Source of the DNA: Erwinia endophytica
GTDB lineage: Bacteria > Pseudomonadota > Gammaproteobacteria > Enterobacterales > Enterobacteriaceae
NCBI RefSeq assembly: GCF_009295515.1
Contig: NZ_RQVV01000012.1
Location: 17,038 to 81,037 of the forward strand
Length of the DNA stretch: 64,000 nucleotides
Reading direction: 5' to 3'
Part shown: positions 23,970 through 33,304 of the stretch, one piece after another
Numbering within the stretch: position 1 is the first letter of the stretch
Layout of the letters: each line of letters begins with the position of its first letter
Notes under the pieces: generated by a model
What the model was told of the DNA's origin: nothing
Seen by the model: the letters and a program-made list of their open reading frames with translations, nothing else
Database searches by the model: none
Translations under genes and position numbers: made by a program

Positions 23970-23985
23970 CCGGTAAGGAGAGGAT

Positions 23986-24258
23986 ATGGGCGATATGGGG
24001 GATTACTGGCGTGACTTAAAGCCCGAACTGAAGGAACGGAAAAGGAAAGCAAGAGATGGCGCTCACGAAGGAATTAAGTCTTTTTTCATGAAAAATGGAA
24101 TTGAATTTGAAGAGGGAAATAACACGATAATATTCAGGACTCCACACGGAACAGTAGCATATTACCCACCAAGCCAGCGCATGCAGCACAAAAACAAGTG
24201 GAAAGATTGCAGCCCGACATACTGCATGAATTACGTTAATAAACTCAGAACCCAGTAA
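23986..24258 (+). CDS. Hypothetical early-left protein
   Basis: A 90-residue basic protein (MGDMGDYWRDLKPELKERKR...) with TPHGTVAYYPPSQRMQ and KWKDCSPTYCMNYV. A recurrent lambdoid accessory protein in my recollection; function unknown. Confidence 0.7.
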   Translation: MGDMGDYWRDLKPELKERKRKARDGAHEGIKSFFMKNGIEFEEGNNTIIFRTPHGTVAYYPPSQRMQHKNKWKDCSPTYCMNYVNKLRTQ

Positions 24259-24353
24259 TTGAGTAACAACGCAGAGCTGATTACCGGTCAGCTCTCCAAT
24301 GTATTCAGAGCGCCCTCTTTTGAGGGCTTTTTTATGCCCACAGGAGAGGAATA

Positions 24354-25499
24354 ATGAGCGAGACAACGGATATAGCGATACTCGAAATAAAGCCCGAACA
24401 GGCACCGGCGCTTTACGTTCCGAATGGTCTTGATACCTATCTCGACCACATCCGGGAAATGGCGAAGGAAACGCCAGATGTGACCACTGCAAAAGGACGC
24501 GAACGCATAGGATCACTGGCGCGGCAAGTAGGTAGCAGCAAGACGGCAATAGAGAAGCCGGGGCGTGACTACCTCCGTCGTCTTAAAGAAGCGGTAAAGC
24601 CAGCAGAAGAAGAATTGCGGCGATTCACTCGCGAGTGTGACGCCATCCGTGATGCAATTCTTGCTCCGCGCATTGAATGGGAAGCCGAACAGGAACGGTT
24701 AAAGGCCGAAGAAGAGGCAAGGATTGCTGCTGAAAAACTGGCGGCGAAAATCGAATCTGACCACGAATTAGCCCTGTTGTTGAATGAGAAATTCGACAGC
24801 GACGCAGCACAAAAAGCAGAAGAAGCCGAACGCCAGCGCATTGCACATGAAGAAGAGCTAAAGCGTCAGGTGGTTGAGCAGGCACGAAATGAAGCTGAAG
24901 CCGCTGCACAGCAGGAACGACAACAGCATCAAGACGCACTGAGCGAAATAAATGGCATACAACAACAGGTCATTATCGCGCAGACAGGACGGGCTGGCGT
25001 CCGCGAGGGCGGCACTATCGAATGCATCCGCGAGACGCTGGCAGAAACTGAAGCGTGGCCCATTGATAAGCGATTTGGTTCACTGCAAGGCACTGCTGAG
25101 AAAGTGAAACAACAATCTGTCGAGCAAATTAAACAGATGCTTGTTGCAGCAGAGATCATTCAAAGGCAACAGGATGAATTAGCCAAAGCGGAGCGTGAAA
25201 AGCAGGCAGCTATTGCCGAGGCACAGCGGAAAGCGCAGGAAGAGGCAGATCGCATTAAGCGCGAGGCTGAGCAAAAGGAAGCTGCCCGACTGGCTGAAGA
25301 AAAGCGCATCGCTGATGAGGCTGAAAAGAAGGCCGCAAACAAGGCGCATCAGGCAGAAGTGAACAACGCCGCGATGGCTGTTCTCACCAAGACTGGGATC
25401 AGCGATGAGTGTGCAAAACAGGCAATTATCGCAATTGCACAACATCAGATCTCATCAGCTAAATCTGGTGATCGCCCGATAATTCAACTCAATTACTAA
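24354..25499 (+). CDS. Long coiled-coil phage protein (TolA-like composition)
   Basis: A 381-residue protein. Residues about 30-110 form a globular helical part; residues about 110-200 and 260-345 are Ala/Glu/Lys/Arg-rich coiled coils that resemble TolA only by composition. There is no membrane segment. It lies upstream of the recombination genes, where phages often carry such a protein, so a link to recombination is possible but unproven. Confidence 0.7.
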   Translation: MSETTDIAILEIKPEQAPALYVPNGLDTYLDHIREMAKETPDVTTAKGRERIGSLARQVGSSKTAIEKPGRDYLRRLKEAVKPAEEELRRFTRECDAIRDAILAPRIEWEAEQERLKAEEEARIAAEKLAAKIESDHELALLLNEKFDSDAAQKAEEAERQRIAHEEELKRQVVEQARNEAEAAAQQERQQHQDALSEINGIQQQVIIAQTGRAGVREGGTIECIRETLAETEAWPIDKRFGSLQGTAEKVKQQSVEQIKQMLVAAEIIQRQQDELAKAEREKQAAIAEAQRKAQEEADRIKREAEQKEAARLAEEKRIADEAEKKAANKAHQAEVNNAAMAVLTKTGISDECAKQAIIAIAQHQISSAKSGDRPIIQLNY

Positions 25500-25519
25500 T
25501 CAACCACAGGAAGCAACCC

Positions 25520-25693
25520 ATGCTAGCAACAGCAGCTCATGGGGCGGCATTGGGCTGCCCTAAATTCAACGCGTTCGGTTATATCGAGCGCCATCCGTCA
25601 AACATTCTGACAAGTGCGTCATTCACCCCGCCACCGCGTAAAAGCCTTCTAGAAAAACTGGTTGAGTTCCTGAGCAGGAGTATTCAGCCGTGA
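25520..25693 (+). CDS. Small protein in the CIII/Kil position
   Basis: A 57-residue protein (MLATAAHGAALGCPKFNAFG...) ending in an amphipathic helix RKSLLEKLVEFLSRSI. Its place between N and the recombination genes, the ALGCP element and the C-terminal helix (compare SLLERITRKL in lambda CIII) suggest a CIII-like protease inhibitor, but this is weak. It overlaps the next gene as GTGA. Confidence 0.45.
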   Translation: MLATAAHGAALGCPKFNAFGYIERHPSNILTSASFTPPPRKSLLEKLVEFLSRSIQP

Positions 25694-25995
25694 AACTGAC
25701 CATTAAAGATAACGAGGAAATAGACGGAATTATTTCAAACCTCACAGAAGGAGACAGGGAAATAATTCAACTGGAATTAGAGCGACTAACGAAACAGCGT
25801 AATCCGTTTTTGGCTGCTATCCGCAATCATGATCCTGATGAGTTTACCCAAGAGGCATGTGACTGGCTTGAGGATGACGTCGATTATCAGAATAAAATTG
25901 ATGGCATGTTTTGGGAGGCGCTCGTTTACCGACTCACCCGCGAGTACGCAATTAACATCTGGCGGGATAAACACAGTTATTGGGAGGTGGCGTGA
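25690..25995 (+). CDS. Hypothetical protein before the recombinase
   Basis: A 101-residue acidic protein (GTG start, MKLTIKDNEEIDGIISNLTE...), coupled upstream (GTGA) and downstream (TGATG). Its position suggests a role with the recombination genes; no family recognised. Confidence 0.65.
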   Translation: MKLTIKDNEEIDGIISNLTEGDREIIQLELERLTKQRNPFLAAIRNHDPDEFTQEACDWLEDDVDYQNKIDGMFWEALVYRLTREYAINIWRDKHSYWEVA

Positions 25996-26927
25996 TGAAC
26001 CAGCAATTGGTTAATCAAATTTTCGAAATAGTAAATCCCCTGAAAGTTGAATTTGAACAGGTATGTTCTGAGAAGTCAGTAACGTTCAAGCGTGAGTCTG
26101 AGTTTGCAATGCAGATATTTGCAAATAACGACTATCTGGCGGGGGTGGCAGTACAAAACCCAACATCAACACGTAGTGCCATCATGAACGTGTCAGCTAT
26201 CGGGATAACACTGAACCCGGCACAAAAACTGGCTTATCTGGTGCCAAGAAAGGGCGCTATCTGCCTCGACATTAGCTACATGGGCTTGATGCATATTGCA
26301 CAACAGTCAGGCGCTATTAAATGGTGCCAGTCAGCAATAGTCAGAAAAAACGATAAGTTCATGCGTTCCGGTATCGATAAAGCCCCAAGACATGATTTCA
26401 ACGAGTTCGACACTCAGGAACAGCGTGGAGATGTCGTAGGAGCCTACACGGTCATTAAGACCGATGAAGGTGATTACCTGACCCACACCATGCGGGCCGA
26501 AGATATCTTTTCCATCCGTGACCGCTCAGAAGCGTGGAAGGCATACAAGACAAAGGGGAAATCATGCCCATGGGTCACTGACGAAGAGCAAATGATCCTC
26601 AAGACCGTGGTCAAACAGGCCGCGAAGTACTGGCCACGGCGTGAGCGACTGGATGCCGCAATCGACTATGTGAATACAGAAGGTGGCGAAGGGATTGCTT
26701 TTAACAATGACAGCCAGCAAGAGCGCGATGTTTCACCCGCAAGCCAGGAAACAATAGCGAGAATTAATGATCTGCTTTTGTCGATGGGTAAGACGTGGGA
26801 TGACGACATGTTACCTCTTTGCTCAAACATTTTCCGACGCCCTATCACATCACCTTCTGAAATGACTGAGCCTGAAGCGGTCCGCGCTCTGGACTTTCTT
26901 GCTAAAAAGGCTAAGGCGGCAGCATGA
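25995..26927 (+). CDS. RecT-family annealing protein with lambda Bet-like C-terminus
   Basis: A 310-residue single-strand annealing protein from ATG 25,995 (TGATG coupling). Residues about 1-235 match the RecT superfamily ([51 protein letters not shown]). Residues about 243-310 instead follow the C-terminal domain of lambda Bet ([36 protein letters not shown]), which binds lambda exonuclease. The downstream gene is lambda Exo. It therefore looks like a natural RecT-Bet chimera. Confidence 0.88.
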   Translation: MNQQLVNQIFEIVNPLKVEFEQVCSEKSVTFKRESEFAMQIFANNDYLAGVAVQNPTSTRSAIMNVSAIGITLNPAQKLAYLVPRKGAICLDISYMGLMHIAQQSGAIKWCQSAIVRKNDKFMRSGIDKAPRHDFNEFDTQEQRGDVVGAYTVIKTDEGDYLTHTMRAEDIFSIRDRSEAWKAYKTKGKSCPWVTDEEQMILKTVVKQAAKYWPRRERLDAAIDYVNTEGGEGIAFNNDSQQERDVSPASQETIARINDLLLSMGKTWDDDMLPLCSNIFRRPITSPSEMTEPEAVRALDFLAKKAKAAA

Positions 26928-27604
26928 CACCGGAGATCATAAAGGATCGCACAGGGATTGACATTATCCACGTCGAACAGGGAAGCGAGGACTGGCTAAG
27001 GCTAAGGCTCGGAGTGATTACGGCCTCTGAGGTTTCAAACGTCATTGCAAAGCCTCGGAGCGGCACAAAGTGGACGGACATGAAAATGTCCTATTTTCAC
27101 ACCCTGCTGGCAGAAGTCTGCACCGGCGTATCACCTGAAGTCAACGCAAAGCCGCTGGAATGGGGCAAACAGCACGAAGACGCAGCGCGGGCGTTGTTTG
27201 AGTTCACATCAGGTGTGCAAGTAACTGAAGCGCCGATCCTGTTTCGCGATGAAACATTGCGTACCGCCTGCTCCCCTGATGGCCTGTGCAGCGATGGCCG
27301 TGGACTCGAATTGAAATGCCCTTTCACCTCCCGAGACTTTATGAAATTTCGCCTTGGCGGGTTTGACGCAATAAAAAGTGCATACATGGCACAGGTTCAA
27401 TACAGCATGTGGATAACCGGCAAGGATGCATGGTATTTCGCCAATTACGACCCGCGAATGAAGCGTGAAGGGATTCACCACATCGTCGTCGAGCGAGACG
27501 AAAAATACATGTCAGATTTTGAAGAAATGGTGCCGGAGTTCATCGAAAAAATGGATGAAGCGCTGGCGGTTATCGGGTTTAAATTCGGCGACCAGTGGAG
27601 ATGA
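26924..27604 (+). CDS. exo: Lambda-type exonuclease
   Basis: A 226-residue protein, the same length as lambda Exo and very similar throughout ([68 protein letters not shown]). The catalytic D and ExK are within SPDGL and LELKCP. It degrades the 5' strand of double-stranded DNA ends to give tails for the annealing protein encoded immediately upstream (4-bp overlap). Confidence 0.97.
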   Translation: MTPEIIKDRTGIDIIHVEQGSEDWLRLRLGVITASEVSNVIAKPRSGTKWTDMKMSYFHTLLAEVCTGVSPEVNAKPLEWGKQHEDAARALFEFTSGVQVTEAPILFRDETLRTACSPDGLCSDGRGLELKCPFTSRDFMKFRLGGFDAIKSAYMAQVQYSMWITGKDAWYFANYDPRMKREGIHHIVVERDEKYMSDFEEMVPEFIEKMDEALAVIGFKFGDQWR

Positions 27605-27607
27605 GGC

Positions 27608-28024
27608 ATGAAAAAAATCGCAATGTACCGGCGAGGCAAAGGGTATGCGAACGAGGGTCTGAAAGAGCGGATCCTTTGGCAACTCAGCAAGCGCCCTATG
27701 ACCGCAAAAGAATTAGCCGCAACACTCAAAATTGACGTTCGCTATATCGTCGTTCAGATGCGCGACAGAACGCTCTCAATAGACAAAGTAGCAAAAATAA
27801 CGGCGGGGGAATGGTTCACAGACGAAACAGGATTCAGAGACAGACTGTACAGTCTCGCAGCCAGTCCACGGCGGCAGTCACCAAAAACCACCCGGTCACA
27901 GAACATCCTCATCAGCAAAAAATCACTCTCGTCACTCGGCGAAGAGCAGCGCCAAAAGAACATCCTCGCTGCTCAGCGTCGCGCCAGGCTGATTGCTGCT
28001 GGCCTCTACATAACGGAGCTATGA
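27608..28024 (+). CDS. Winged-helix-like phage protein
   Basis: A 138-residue basic protein. Residues about 17-60 look like a winged helix (LKERILWQLSKRPMTAKELA). The Arg/Lys-rich C-terminal half is probably disordered or nucleic-acid binding. It follows exo by 3 bp. A regulatory role is possible. Confidence 0.6.
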   Translation: MKKIAMYRRGKGYANEGLKERILWQLSKRPMTAKELAATLKIDVRYIVVQMRDRTLSIDKVAKITAGEWFTDETGFRDRLYSLAASPRRQSPKTTRSQNILISKKSLSSLGEEQRQKNILAAQRRARLIAAGLYITEL

Positions 28025-28025
28025 A

Positions 28026-28622
28026 ATGACAGTTAAACGATATGAACCAAGCACTTGTGGTGCCGTACAATTCATGGTTGAGCACACATCTGGTGAATAC
28101 GTCAAATATGAAGACTATGCCGCCCTGCAAGCGCAGGTGAACGCGCTGGCGGCTGAGAATGTGGTGATGAAAAATATCATTCACCCCATAGCTAATGAGC
28201 ATACTAACGTTGAGTGCACTGACCGCCCAGTTTGGTATGTATGCGACCCGCGTCAGATGATGTCTCCTGATGCCTCGAGTCTATGCAGTATGTTTCATGG
28301 GCCATTCTGGAGTCGGGAACGCGCTACTGATTTTATGAAAAACACATGCTACCGCTACGGTAAAAATGCTTCTGTGTTTTGCACCAGTCTTTACCATTAT
28401 CCAGAAATGCGAAATTTATATGACGCCTCAAAAGAACTAAAAACCCCAGCCACCGATGCCGCCATTCGGAGATTGCAAAATTACTCAGATATTGATCTTG
28501 TGCAGAAATTTAACGAACACATTGTGCGTGCTGGGCTATCCGATGCTGAATCAGTAACTATTCAAGAGTGCAGAGACGCATTACTGCATGTTGTTACACG
28601 TCGAAACGGTGAGGTGAAATGA
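28026..28622 (+). CDS. Hypothetical Ead-like accessory protein
   Basis: A 198-residue protein with a coiled stretch typical of Ead/Ea22-type mosaics (YEDYAALQAQVNALAAENVV) and a C-terminal helical part. The middle (WYVCDPRQMMSPDA...) is Cys-rich and unrecognised. These genes recombine often between phages. Confidence 0.6.
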   Translation: MTVKRYEPSTCGAVQFMVEHTSGEYVKYEDYAALQAQVNALAAENVVMKNIIHPIANEHTNVECTDRPVWYVCDPRQMMSPDASSLCSMFHGPFWSRERATDFMKNTCYRYGKNASVFCTSLYHYPEMRNLYDASKELKTPATDAAIRRLQNYSDIDLVQKFNEHIVRAGLSDAESVTIQECRDALLHVVTRRNGEVK

Positions 28623-28798
28623 TGGCTAACTACTGTGATAACTGCGGATGCCGTAAATTAAATGGCTACTGCACAGGCTGCGAAGAAGAAGCATATATAG
28701 CATTCGTTCAGGCTCCTGATTATGAGTTCAGTGAACCATTTATGGAAAAAGCGTGGCAACAGGAAAAAGACCGAAATAAGGGAGGCGACCATGCGTGA
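28622..28798 (+). CDS. Small Cys-rich protein
   Basis: A 58-residue frame with CDNCGCRKLNGYCTGC, a likely zinc knuckle, followed by an acidic helix. It begins at a TGATG junction with the preceding gene (a start one codon earlier is equally possible). Confidence 0.65.
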   Translation: MANYCDNCGCRKLNGYCTGCEEEAYIAFVQAPDYEFSEPFMEKAWQQEKDRNKGGDHA

Positions 28799-28844
28799 GC
28801 GCCCATACGACAAAACTCTACCTACTGCTCAGTAGGAGGTAATA

Positions 28845-29057
28845 ATGATCAGTTTCGATAAATGGCTAAATTCACAGGGTAAAGACACTGAAATAAATGA
28901 GGATGATTTACCCGATGGAATTACGGAACGTGATGGAAAGTTTTATGCAGATTGCTGTAGATGCGAACGTGAAACAGAGATTTATTGCGATATATCAGAA
29001 ATTCCAAATGACGGATATGAGCATTATTGCGGAGGTAGCCCAAGGTGCTGTCCGTAA
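28845..29057 (+). CDS. Small Cys-rich protein
   Basis: A 70-residue acidic protein with DCCRCERETEIYC and YCGGSPRCC, suggesting zinc binding, preceded by AGGAGG. No family recognised. Confidence 0.65.
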   Translation: MISFDKWLNSQGKDTEINEDDLPDGITERDGKFYADCCRCERETEIYCDISEIPNDGYEHYCGGSPRCCP

Positions 29058-29096
29058 ATAATCAGCCGTGACTTTTCACCAGTCCGAGGAATAATC

Positions 29097-30053
29097 ATGA
29101 CAATTACAGAAGAAGAATTAGAACATATCATGAACCGACAACGTATTGTTGAAATATCTAATGGTGCAGCGGTCATAATGGGAGAAAAAGAAAAACTCGC
29201 AAAAACAGCATTGCATTACATTGAAGAGAACACTGATTCAATAAAAGCATTCCAAGAAATAGCACTGAATTTACTCAAGGCTCAGGACCACATCGACGCA
29301 CAGGCGGCGCAGATTGCTGAACTGGAATCTCGCTACGCTGAGGTTTCCGGGTGGTATGCAAAAATAAAGACCAGAATGTTGGAAGCAGAAAAAGAACTGG
29401 CGGCGCTGCGGGAACAGGAACCTGTTTATTGGCAATTTATGTCAGTGAATGGAGACTGGTTAGGTATTGGCGAATCTGGGAAAGATCAAGCGGTTAAGGA
29501 AGGGTGCGAAGTTCGCCCCCTATTCAGCCAGCCAGTACCACCCGCACCGGTTGCTGTGCCGGATGAGATGAATTTTTCGGATGCCGTAAATTTTGTTCAC
29601 ATCAACGGAATGCCATGCGAGGACAGGCCAACTTTAGTTAGCGAAGATTATTCTGAGCTTTTAAGGCTTCGTGAGGATGTGAAGGGTCCGGAAGGGTTTG
29701 ATACATGGAAAGATGCCGCAATAGCTGAAAGGATTGCAAGGGTAAGTTTAGAAAGAAAGGTTGTTAACAGTAAGCATGGAATAGACTATTTAACCGCAAT
29801 GGGTGCTTTCAATTCAAATCAGTGGCACAAGATGGATCCGATAACTGGCTATATGCACGGGTATAACCAGGCCATTGCTGACAAATCGCTTATCTGCAAG
29901 GAGTTCGTGGTTAAATTGCCAAAACGGCATAGCCCTGAAGGATACCACATAGATGAGGCCTATCTAGTTGAAGATGATGAGGGGAATTGGTTAGACCGTG
30001 ATGAGGTTATAGAAGCCATAAAAGCCGCTGGCGGGAGCGTGGAAGATGAATGA
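29097..30053 (+). CDS. Ead/Ea22-like mosaic coiled-coil protein
   Basis: A 318-residue protein built of modules: an N-terminal helical part, a coiled coil (AQAAQIAELESRYAEVSGWY), a WQFMSVNGDWLGIGE-type small domain seen in phage accessory proteins, a Pro linker and a C-terminal acidic part. This modular pattern is typical of Ea22-like genes. Function unknown. Confidence 0.6.
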   Translation: MTITEEELEHIMNRQRIVEISNGAAVIMGEKEKLAKTALHYIEENTDSIKAFQEIALNLLKAQDHIDAQAAQIAELESRYAEVSGWYAKIKTRMLEAEKELAALREQEPVYWQFMSVNGDWLGIGESGKDQAVKEGCEVRPLFSQPVPPAPVAVPDEMNFSDAVNFVHINGMPCEDRPTLVSEDYSELLRLREDVKGPEGFDTWKDAAIAERIARVSLERKVVNSKHGIDYLTAMGAFNSNQWHKMDPITGYMHGYNQAIADKSLICKEFVVKLPKRHSPEGYHIDEAYLVEDDEGNWLDRDEVIEAIKAAGGSVEDE

Positions 30054-30339
30054 AGAAGAAAAGCAGGCGCTTATTATCCGTGCTGAGCAACTGATTAATC
30101 ACGCCGAGGAGGCGCGAGACGAAACCCCCTTTGGTCTTAGTGAAGATGTTGAGAGTGAGCTAGCGCTGATTAAAATCGCCCTGTCCGCGATGACGGCTGA
30201 GCCGGTCGCGTGGCGTCATAATAATGGGCCGTTTGGAAAAATTGCAACCTGTAGCGAGAATGCAGCCAAAAGATGGGAGCGTGAAGGATTCGACATATCA
30301 CCCCTTTACACCACGCCTCCAGCCCCAGAGGGGCCGTAA
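30046..30339 (+). CDS. Hypothetical accessory protein
   Basis: A 97-residue protein (MNEEEKQALIIRAEQLINHA...), helical N-terminus then a small module (EPVAWRHNNGPFG ... SPLYTTPPAP) common to mosaic phage accessory proteins. It overlaps the previous gene by 8 bp. Confidence 0.6.
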   Translation: MNEEEKQALIIRAEQLINHAEEARDETPFGLSEDVESELALIKIALSAMTAEPVAWRHNNGPFGKIATCSENAAKRWEREGFDISPLYTTPPAPEGP

Positions 30340-30407
30340 TAATAGGCAGAGGTTTACCGATAGCCGCGAATGCGGTTTTTTTATGCCCATAATTTGGAAT
30401 AACAGAA

Positions 30408-30614
30408 ATGGCCGATATTGCAGATGAGGCGTTTGAACGCGAGGAATTAACGCGGCAGTTAGCTATTCGTAACAGAGCTGTGCCGCAAATGACATACACC
30501 GGAGAGTGTCACAATTGCGAAATACCAATAGACAGCGGATATTTCTGTAGCACTGAATGCAGAGACGACCACGCTAAATTTATTCGGGCTGAACAGCAGA
30601 GGAAAATAGGATGA
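30408..30614 (+). CDS. Small zinc-ribbon-like protein
   Basis: A 68-residue protein with CHNCEIPI and YFCSTECRDDH, a treble-clef-like zinc motif resembling DUF2116-type proteins. It overlaps the next gene by 4 bp. Confidence 0.65.
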   Translation: MADIADEAFEREELTRQLAIRNRAVPQMTYTGECHNCEIPIDSGYFCSTECRDDHAKFIRAEQQRKIG

Positions 30615-30931
30615 GTGTTGAATGGGATGGTCATGGGCTACCACCTGTAGGGTGTGAGTGCGAAGCGCTAAATGGATTGGCATGGTACCCATGTATTATT
30701 GTTGCTCACTATGATGGGTTCGCCTTTGCCTGGAATTACGACAGGAGAATTACATTTACTATTAATGCCATCAAGGCGCATGAGAATTTTCGCCCAATCC
30801 GCACCAAAGCAGAGCGGAATCGTGAGGATTTCCTGAAATACTGCCATGAAAAGCCTGTTAGCACTTTCTCAGAGCTTTATGCTGACATCGCAGCCGGTAA
30901 AATTCCCGGCATAAGGCTGACAGATGAATGA
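30611..30931 (+). CDS. Hypothetical accessory protein
   Basis: A 106-residue protein (MSVEWDGHGLPPVGCECEAL...) with a beta-rich front and a charged C-terminal part (PIRTKAERNREDFLKYC) that I recall from several phage early proteins. Coupled to both neighbours. Confidence 0.65.
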   Translation: MSVEWDGHGLPPVGCECEALNGLAWYPCIIVAHYDGFAFAWNYDRRITFTINAIKAHENFRPIRTKAERNREDFLKYCHEKPVSTFSELYADIAAGKIPGIRLTDE

Positions 30932-31115
30932 ACTATTCGAGCAGTATCTCAACGAGGTAATAACTCACAACGGGCAGACAGGCAAGCGCAAGCACGTTCA
31001 CAGCCTGGAATGGCGTCCTATTGCTGAACAGGTCTGGAATGACTGCATGGAGATAACAAATGCAGACAGAGCACGAAAACGCAATACGCGCAGTCGCGAA
31101 AAGGTGTTGAGATGA
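30924..31115 (+). CDS. Hypothetical accessory protein
   Basis: A 63-residue basic protein (MNELFEQYLNEVITHNGQTG...). It overlaps the upstream gene by 8 bp and the start of the broken gene at 31,060. No family recognised. Confidence 0.6.
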   Translation: MNELFEQYLNEVITHNGQTGKRKHVHSLEWRPIAEQVWNDCMEITNADRARKRNTRSREKVLR

Positions 31116-31284
31116 AATAATCTCAGCAAAGAAAGGCAAGCCGAAATCCCTGCACGATGAAATAACAACCCGCCTGTTAGACAAATACACCAAACAAATC
31201 ACCGCCCTGCCGCCTGATACGTTCTCAGCCAAACGCTGGCTGACGTATTACGTGCGCGTGGTGGATAAGGAGTTACGAACATGA
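31060..31284 (+). pseudogene. Small phage gene interrupted by an in-frame TGA
   Basis: From ATG 31,060 a 75-codon frame runs to a TGA that overlaps the next ATG (ATGA), but codon 17 (31,108-31,110) is TGA. Both halves look coding: MQTEHENAIRAVAKRC before and DEIISAKKGKPKSLHDE onward to YYVRVVDKELRT. A single CGA or TGG to TGA change would explain it. Readthrough or sequencing error are alternatives. Confidence 0.65.
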
Positions 31285-31751
31285 GTGATGCATCTATTTT
31301 AGATATGTGCTGCGGCTCCCGCATGTTCTGGCTGGATAAGCAGGACAGCAGAGCTATTTTTATGGACGCACGAAAAGAGTCTCATATTTTATGTGACGGT
31401 AGAGCACTGCATATTAGCCCGGACATTATCGCAGATTTTCGCAGTATCCCGTTTCCTGACAACACGTTTTCTCAGGTTGTTTTCGATCCACCGCATCTGG
31501 TGCGTGTTGGTGAAAAATCGTGGATGGGTAAAAAATACGGAGCATTGGATAGGGATACATGGTGCGATGATATTCGGCAGGGATTTGCCGAAGCATTCAG
31601 GGTGCTGCGGCCACAAGGAACTCTCGTTTTCAAATGGAATGAAACGCAGGTGCCAGTCAGTCAGGTTATCGCATTGACCGACCATAAACCGACTATCTGG
31701 CAGCGGACAGGGAAGGCGGACAAAACGCACTGGATCCTGTTCCTCAAGTAA
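31281..31751 (+). CDS. SAM-dependent methyltransferase
   Basis: A 156-residue class I methyltransferase-like protein: motif I ILDMCCGSRMFWLD, an acidic strand IFMDAR, FSQVVFDPPHLV as a DPPH motif IV and a C-terminal strand pair. The DPPH motif suggests an N-methyltransferase acting on DNA or RNA, but it is shorter than typical adenine methylases and has no clear target-recognition domain. Confidence 0.75.
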   Translation: MSDASILDMCCGSRMFWLDKQDSRAIFMDARKESHILCDGRALHISPDIIADFRSIPFPDNTFSQVVFDPPHLVRVGEKSWMGKKYGALDRDTWCDDIRQGFAEAFRVLRPQGTLVFKWNETQVPVSQVIALTDHKPTIWQRTGKADKTHWILFLK

Positions 31752-31826
31752 CCCACCCCACTATCTCAATAGCATTAGCAATCATCGCCCGGGCGGTGTT
31801 CATATTATTATCAGAGGTAACTAACT

Positions 31827-32174
31827 ATGGAAAAATACAGCCTCTCTCGCGAAGAGGCGGCTCAGTTTATGGGTATCGACCGGGACACGCTGACGCAATG
31901 GTGTCGTTCCGGACGGATCATCTTCACAAAGAAAAACCCTCTAAAACCAAACTCACCATACCTGTTCACCCGTACCGCCTGTATTGCAGCTTTAAAAAAT
32001 CCACTGCAAACTGTCGGCGTGAGCGCGGCGAATGCACATGAGGAGAGCACATGTCACTTTTCCGCAGAAATGATACCTGGTACGCCAGTTTCATCAAGCC
32101 GGACGGCAAACGTTTTAAGCGATCTCTTGGGACGACGGACAAAAGGCAGGCTCAGGAACTCCACGACAGGCTGA
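31827..32174 (+). CDS. xis: Excisionase, P22 Xis-like
   Basis: A 115-residue protein similar to P22 Xis along its length: [20 protein letters not shown] (winged helix), [20 protein letters not shown] and [17 protein letters not shown]. It overlaps the start of int by 124 bp in another frame. It should bind the attachment site and drive excision. Confidence 0.9.
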   Translation: MEKYSLSREEAAQFMGIDRDTLTQWCRSGRIIFTKKNPLKPNSPYLFTRTACIAALKNPLQTVGVSAANAHEESTCHFSAEMIPGTPVSSSRTANVLSDLLGRRTKGRLRNSTTG

Positions 32175-33214
32175 AGGCCGAGGCGTGGCGGGTCAGCCGG
32201 ATGGGGGAAACTCCAGGCATAACTTTTGAGGATGCCTGTGTTCGCTGGCTGGAAGAGAAAGCACATAAAAAATCGTTGGACGATGATAAAAGCCGGATCG
32301 GCTTCTGGCTGCAACACTTTGCAGGGATGCAGCTGAAGGAAATAACAGAAGTAAGGATTTACAACGCTACAAAGAAGATGACTAACCGCCGGCATGAGGA
32401 GAACTGGCGACTGATGGCTGAGGCGTACAGGAAGAAAGGAAAGGAACCACCTGAGTACAGGCCAAAGGCGGCGTCCACAGCAACGAAGGCGACGCACCTC
32501 GCCTTTATTAAGTCGCTACTCAGGATGGCTGAGAGAAGCTGGAAAATGCTGGACAAAGCGCCAATAGTCACAGTGCCGCAGCCAAAGAACAAGCGCATTC
32601 GCTGGCTGGAACCGCATGAGGCTCAGAGGCTGATTCAGGAATGCCCGGAACCACTCAAGTCTGTTGTCAATTTTGCGCTGGCTACTGGACTTCGCCGGTC
32701 AAACATCATCAATCTGGAATGGCAACAGATAGACATGCAGCGCCGGGTTGCGTGGATCAACCCGGAAGACAGTAAGTCAAATCAGGCCATTGGCGTGGCG
32801 CTGAATGAGACCGCATGTCAAGTACTGAAAAAACAGATTGGACGCCATCATAAATGGGTTTTTGTTTACACAGAACGCAGCACCCGGCCAGATGGAACCA
32901 ATACGGATGTTGTCAGGAAGATGCGCTACGACGCTAACACAGCATGGAGAGCAGCGCTGAGGCGTGCAGGTATAGATAACTTCCGCTTTCACGATCTGAG
33001 ACATACGTGGGCAAGCTGGCTTGTTCAGTCAGGAACGCCTATTTCAGTGCTACAGGAAATGGGCGGCTGGGAAAGTATCGAGATGGTACGCAGGTATGCA
33101 CACCTGGCACCGAACCATCTCACCGAACACGCCAGGCAGATTGACGCCATTTTTAATGCCTGTGTCCCAAATCTGTCCCACCTTGATGCTAAGGATGGTA
33201 CAAATGACACCTAA
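32051..33214 (+). CDS. int: Tyrosine integrase, P22 Int-like
   Basis: A 387-residue recombinase with the P22 Int start [13 protein letters not shown]. The catalytic domain has the first Arg in [14 protein letters not shown], the HxLR box [11 protein letters not shown], a Trp in place of the second His (GGWES) and the nucleophile Tyr in [10 protein letters not shown]. It lies 14 bp from thrW, as in P22. It integrates the phage into the tRNA gene. Confidence 0.96.
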   Translation: MSLFRRNDTWYASFIKPDGKRFKRSLGTTDKRQAQELHDRLKAEAWRVSRMGETPGITFEDACVRWLEEKAHKKSLDDDKSRIGFWLQHFAGMQLKEITEVRIYNATKKMTNRRHEENWRLMAEAYRKKGKEPPEYRPKAASTATKATHLAFIKSLLRMAERSWKMLDKAPIVTVPQPKNKRIRWLEPHEAQRLIQECPEPLKSVVNFALATGLRRSNIINLEWQQIDMQRRVAWINPEDSKSNQAIGVALNETACQVLKKQIGRHHKWVFVYTERSTRPDGTNTDVVRKMRYDANTAWRAALRRAGIDNFRFHDLRHTWASWLVQSGTPISVLQEMGGWESIEMVRRYAHLAPNHLTEHARQIDAIFNACVPNLSHLDAKDGTNDT

Positions 33215-33228
33215 CTCGTTGAAACTAT

Positions 33229-33274
33229 TGGTGCCGATAATAGGAGTCGAACCTACGACCTTCGCATTACGAAT
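33229..33274. other. Phage attachment core (att) in the 3' half of thrW
   Basis: The part of the tRNA from the anticodon stem to CCA corresponds to the 46-bp core that P22 shares with the Salmonella chromosome. The duplicate copy at the far end of the prophage is outside the window, so the exact core length here is taken from P22. Confidence 0.7.
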
Positions 33275-33304
33275 GCGCTGCTCTACCAACTGAGCTATAT
33301 CGGC
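33229..33304 (-). tRNA. thrW: tRNA-Thr(CGT)
   Basis: 76 nt including encoded CCA. The acceptor arms GCCGATA and TATCGGC pair, the anticodon loop reads ATTCGTAAT with anticodon CGT, and the T loop has GGTTCGACTCC. The gene is intact, so the phage restores the 3' half on integration. Confidence 0.97.

Larger units (their letters stand above)
1..33274. mobile_element. Lambdoid prophage (partial) integrated in thrW
   Basis: All genes from the left edge to the integrase are phage-type: capsid, terminase, lysis, nin region, replication, immunity, N, recombination and integration genes in lambdoid order. The integrase and excisionase resemble those of P22, and the element abuts the 3' half of tRNA-Thr(CGT), the known P22 attachment gene. 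The left attachment site and the tail genes are outside the window, so neither the full size nor the state of the prophage can be judged. One gene (31,060-31,284) carries a nonsense codon; the other modules look intact. Confidence 0.95.

Noticed and set aside
24354..25499. TolA identity for the coiled-coil protein
   Set aside because: Similarity is compositional only; there is no membrane anchor or TolA C-terminal domain.
33050..33289. Minus frame across int and thrW
   Set aside because: Reads through the tRNA gene and the antisense strand of int.
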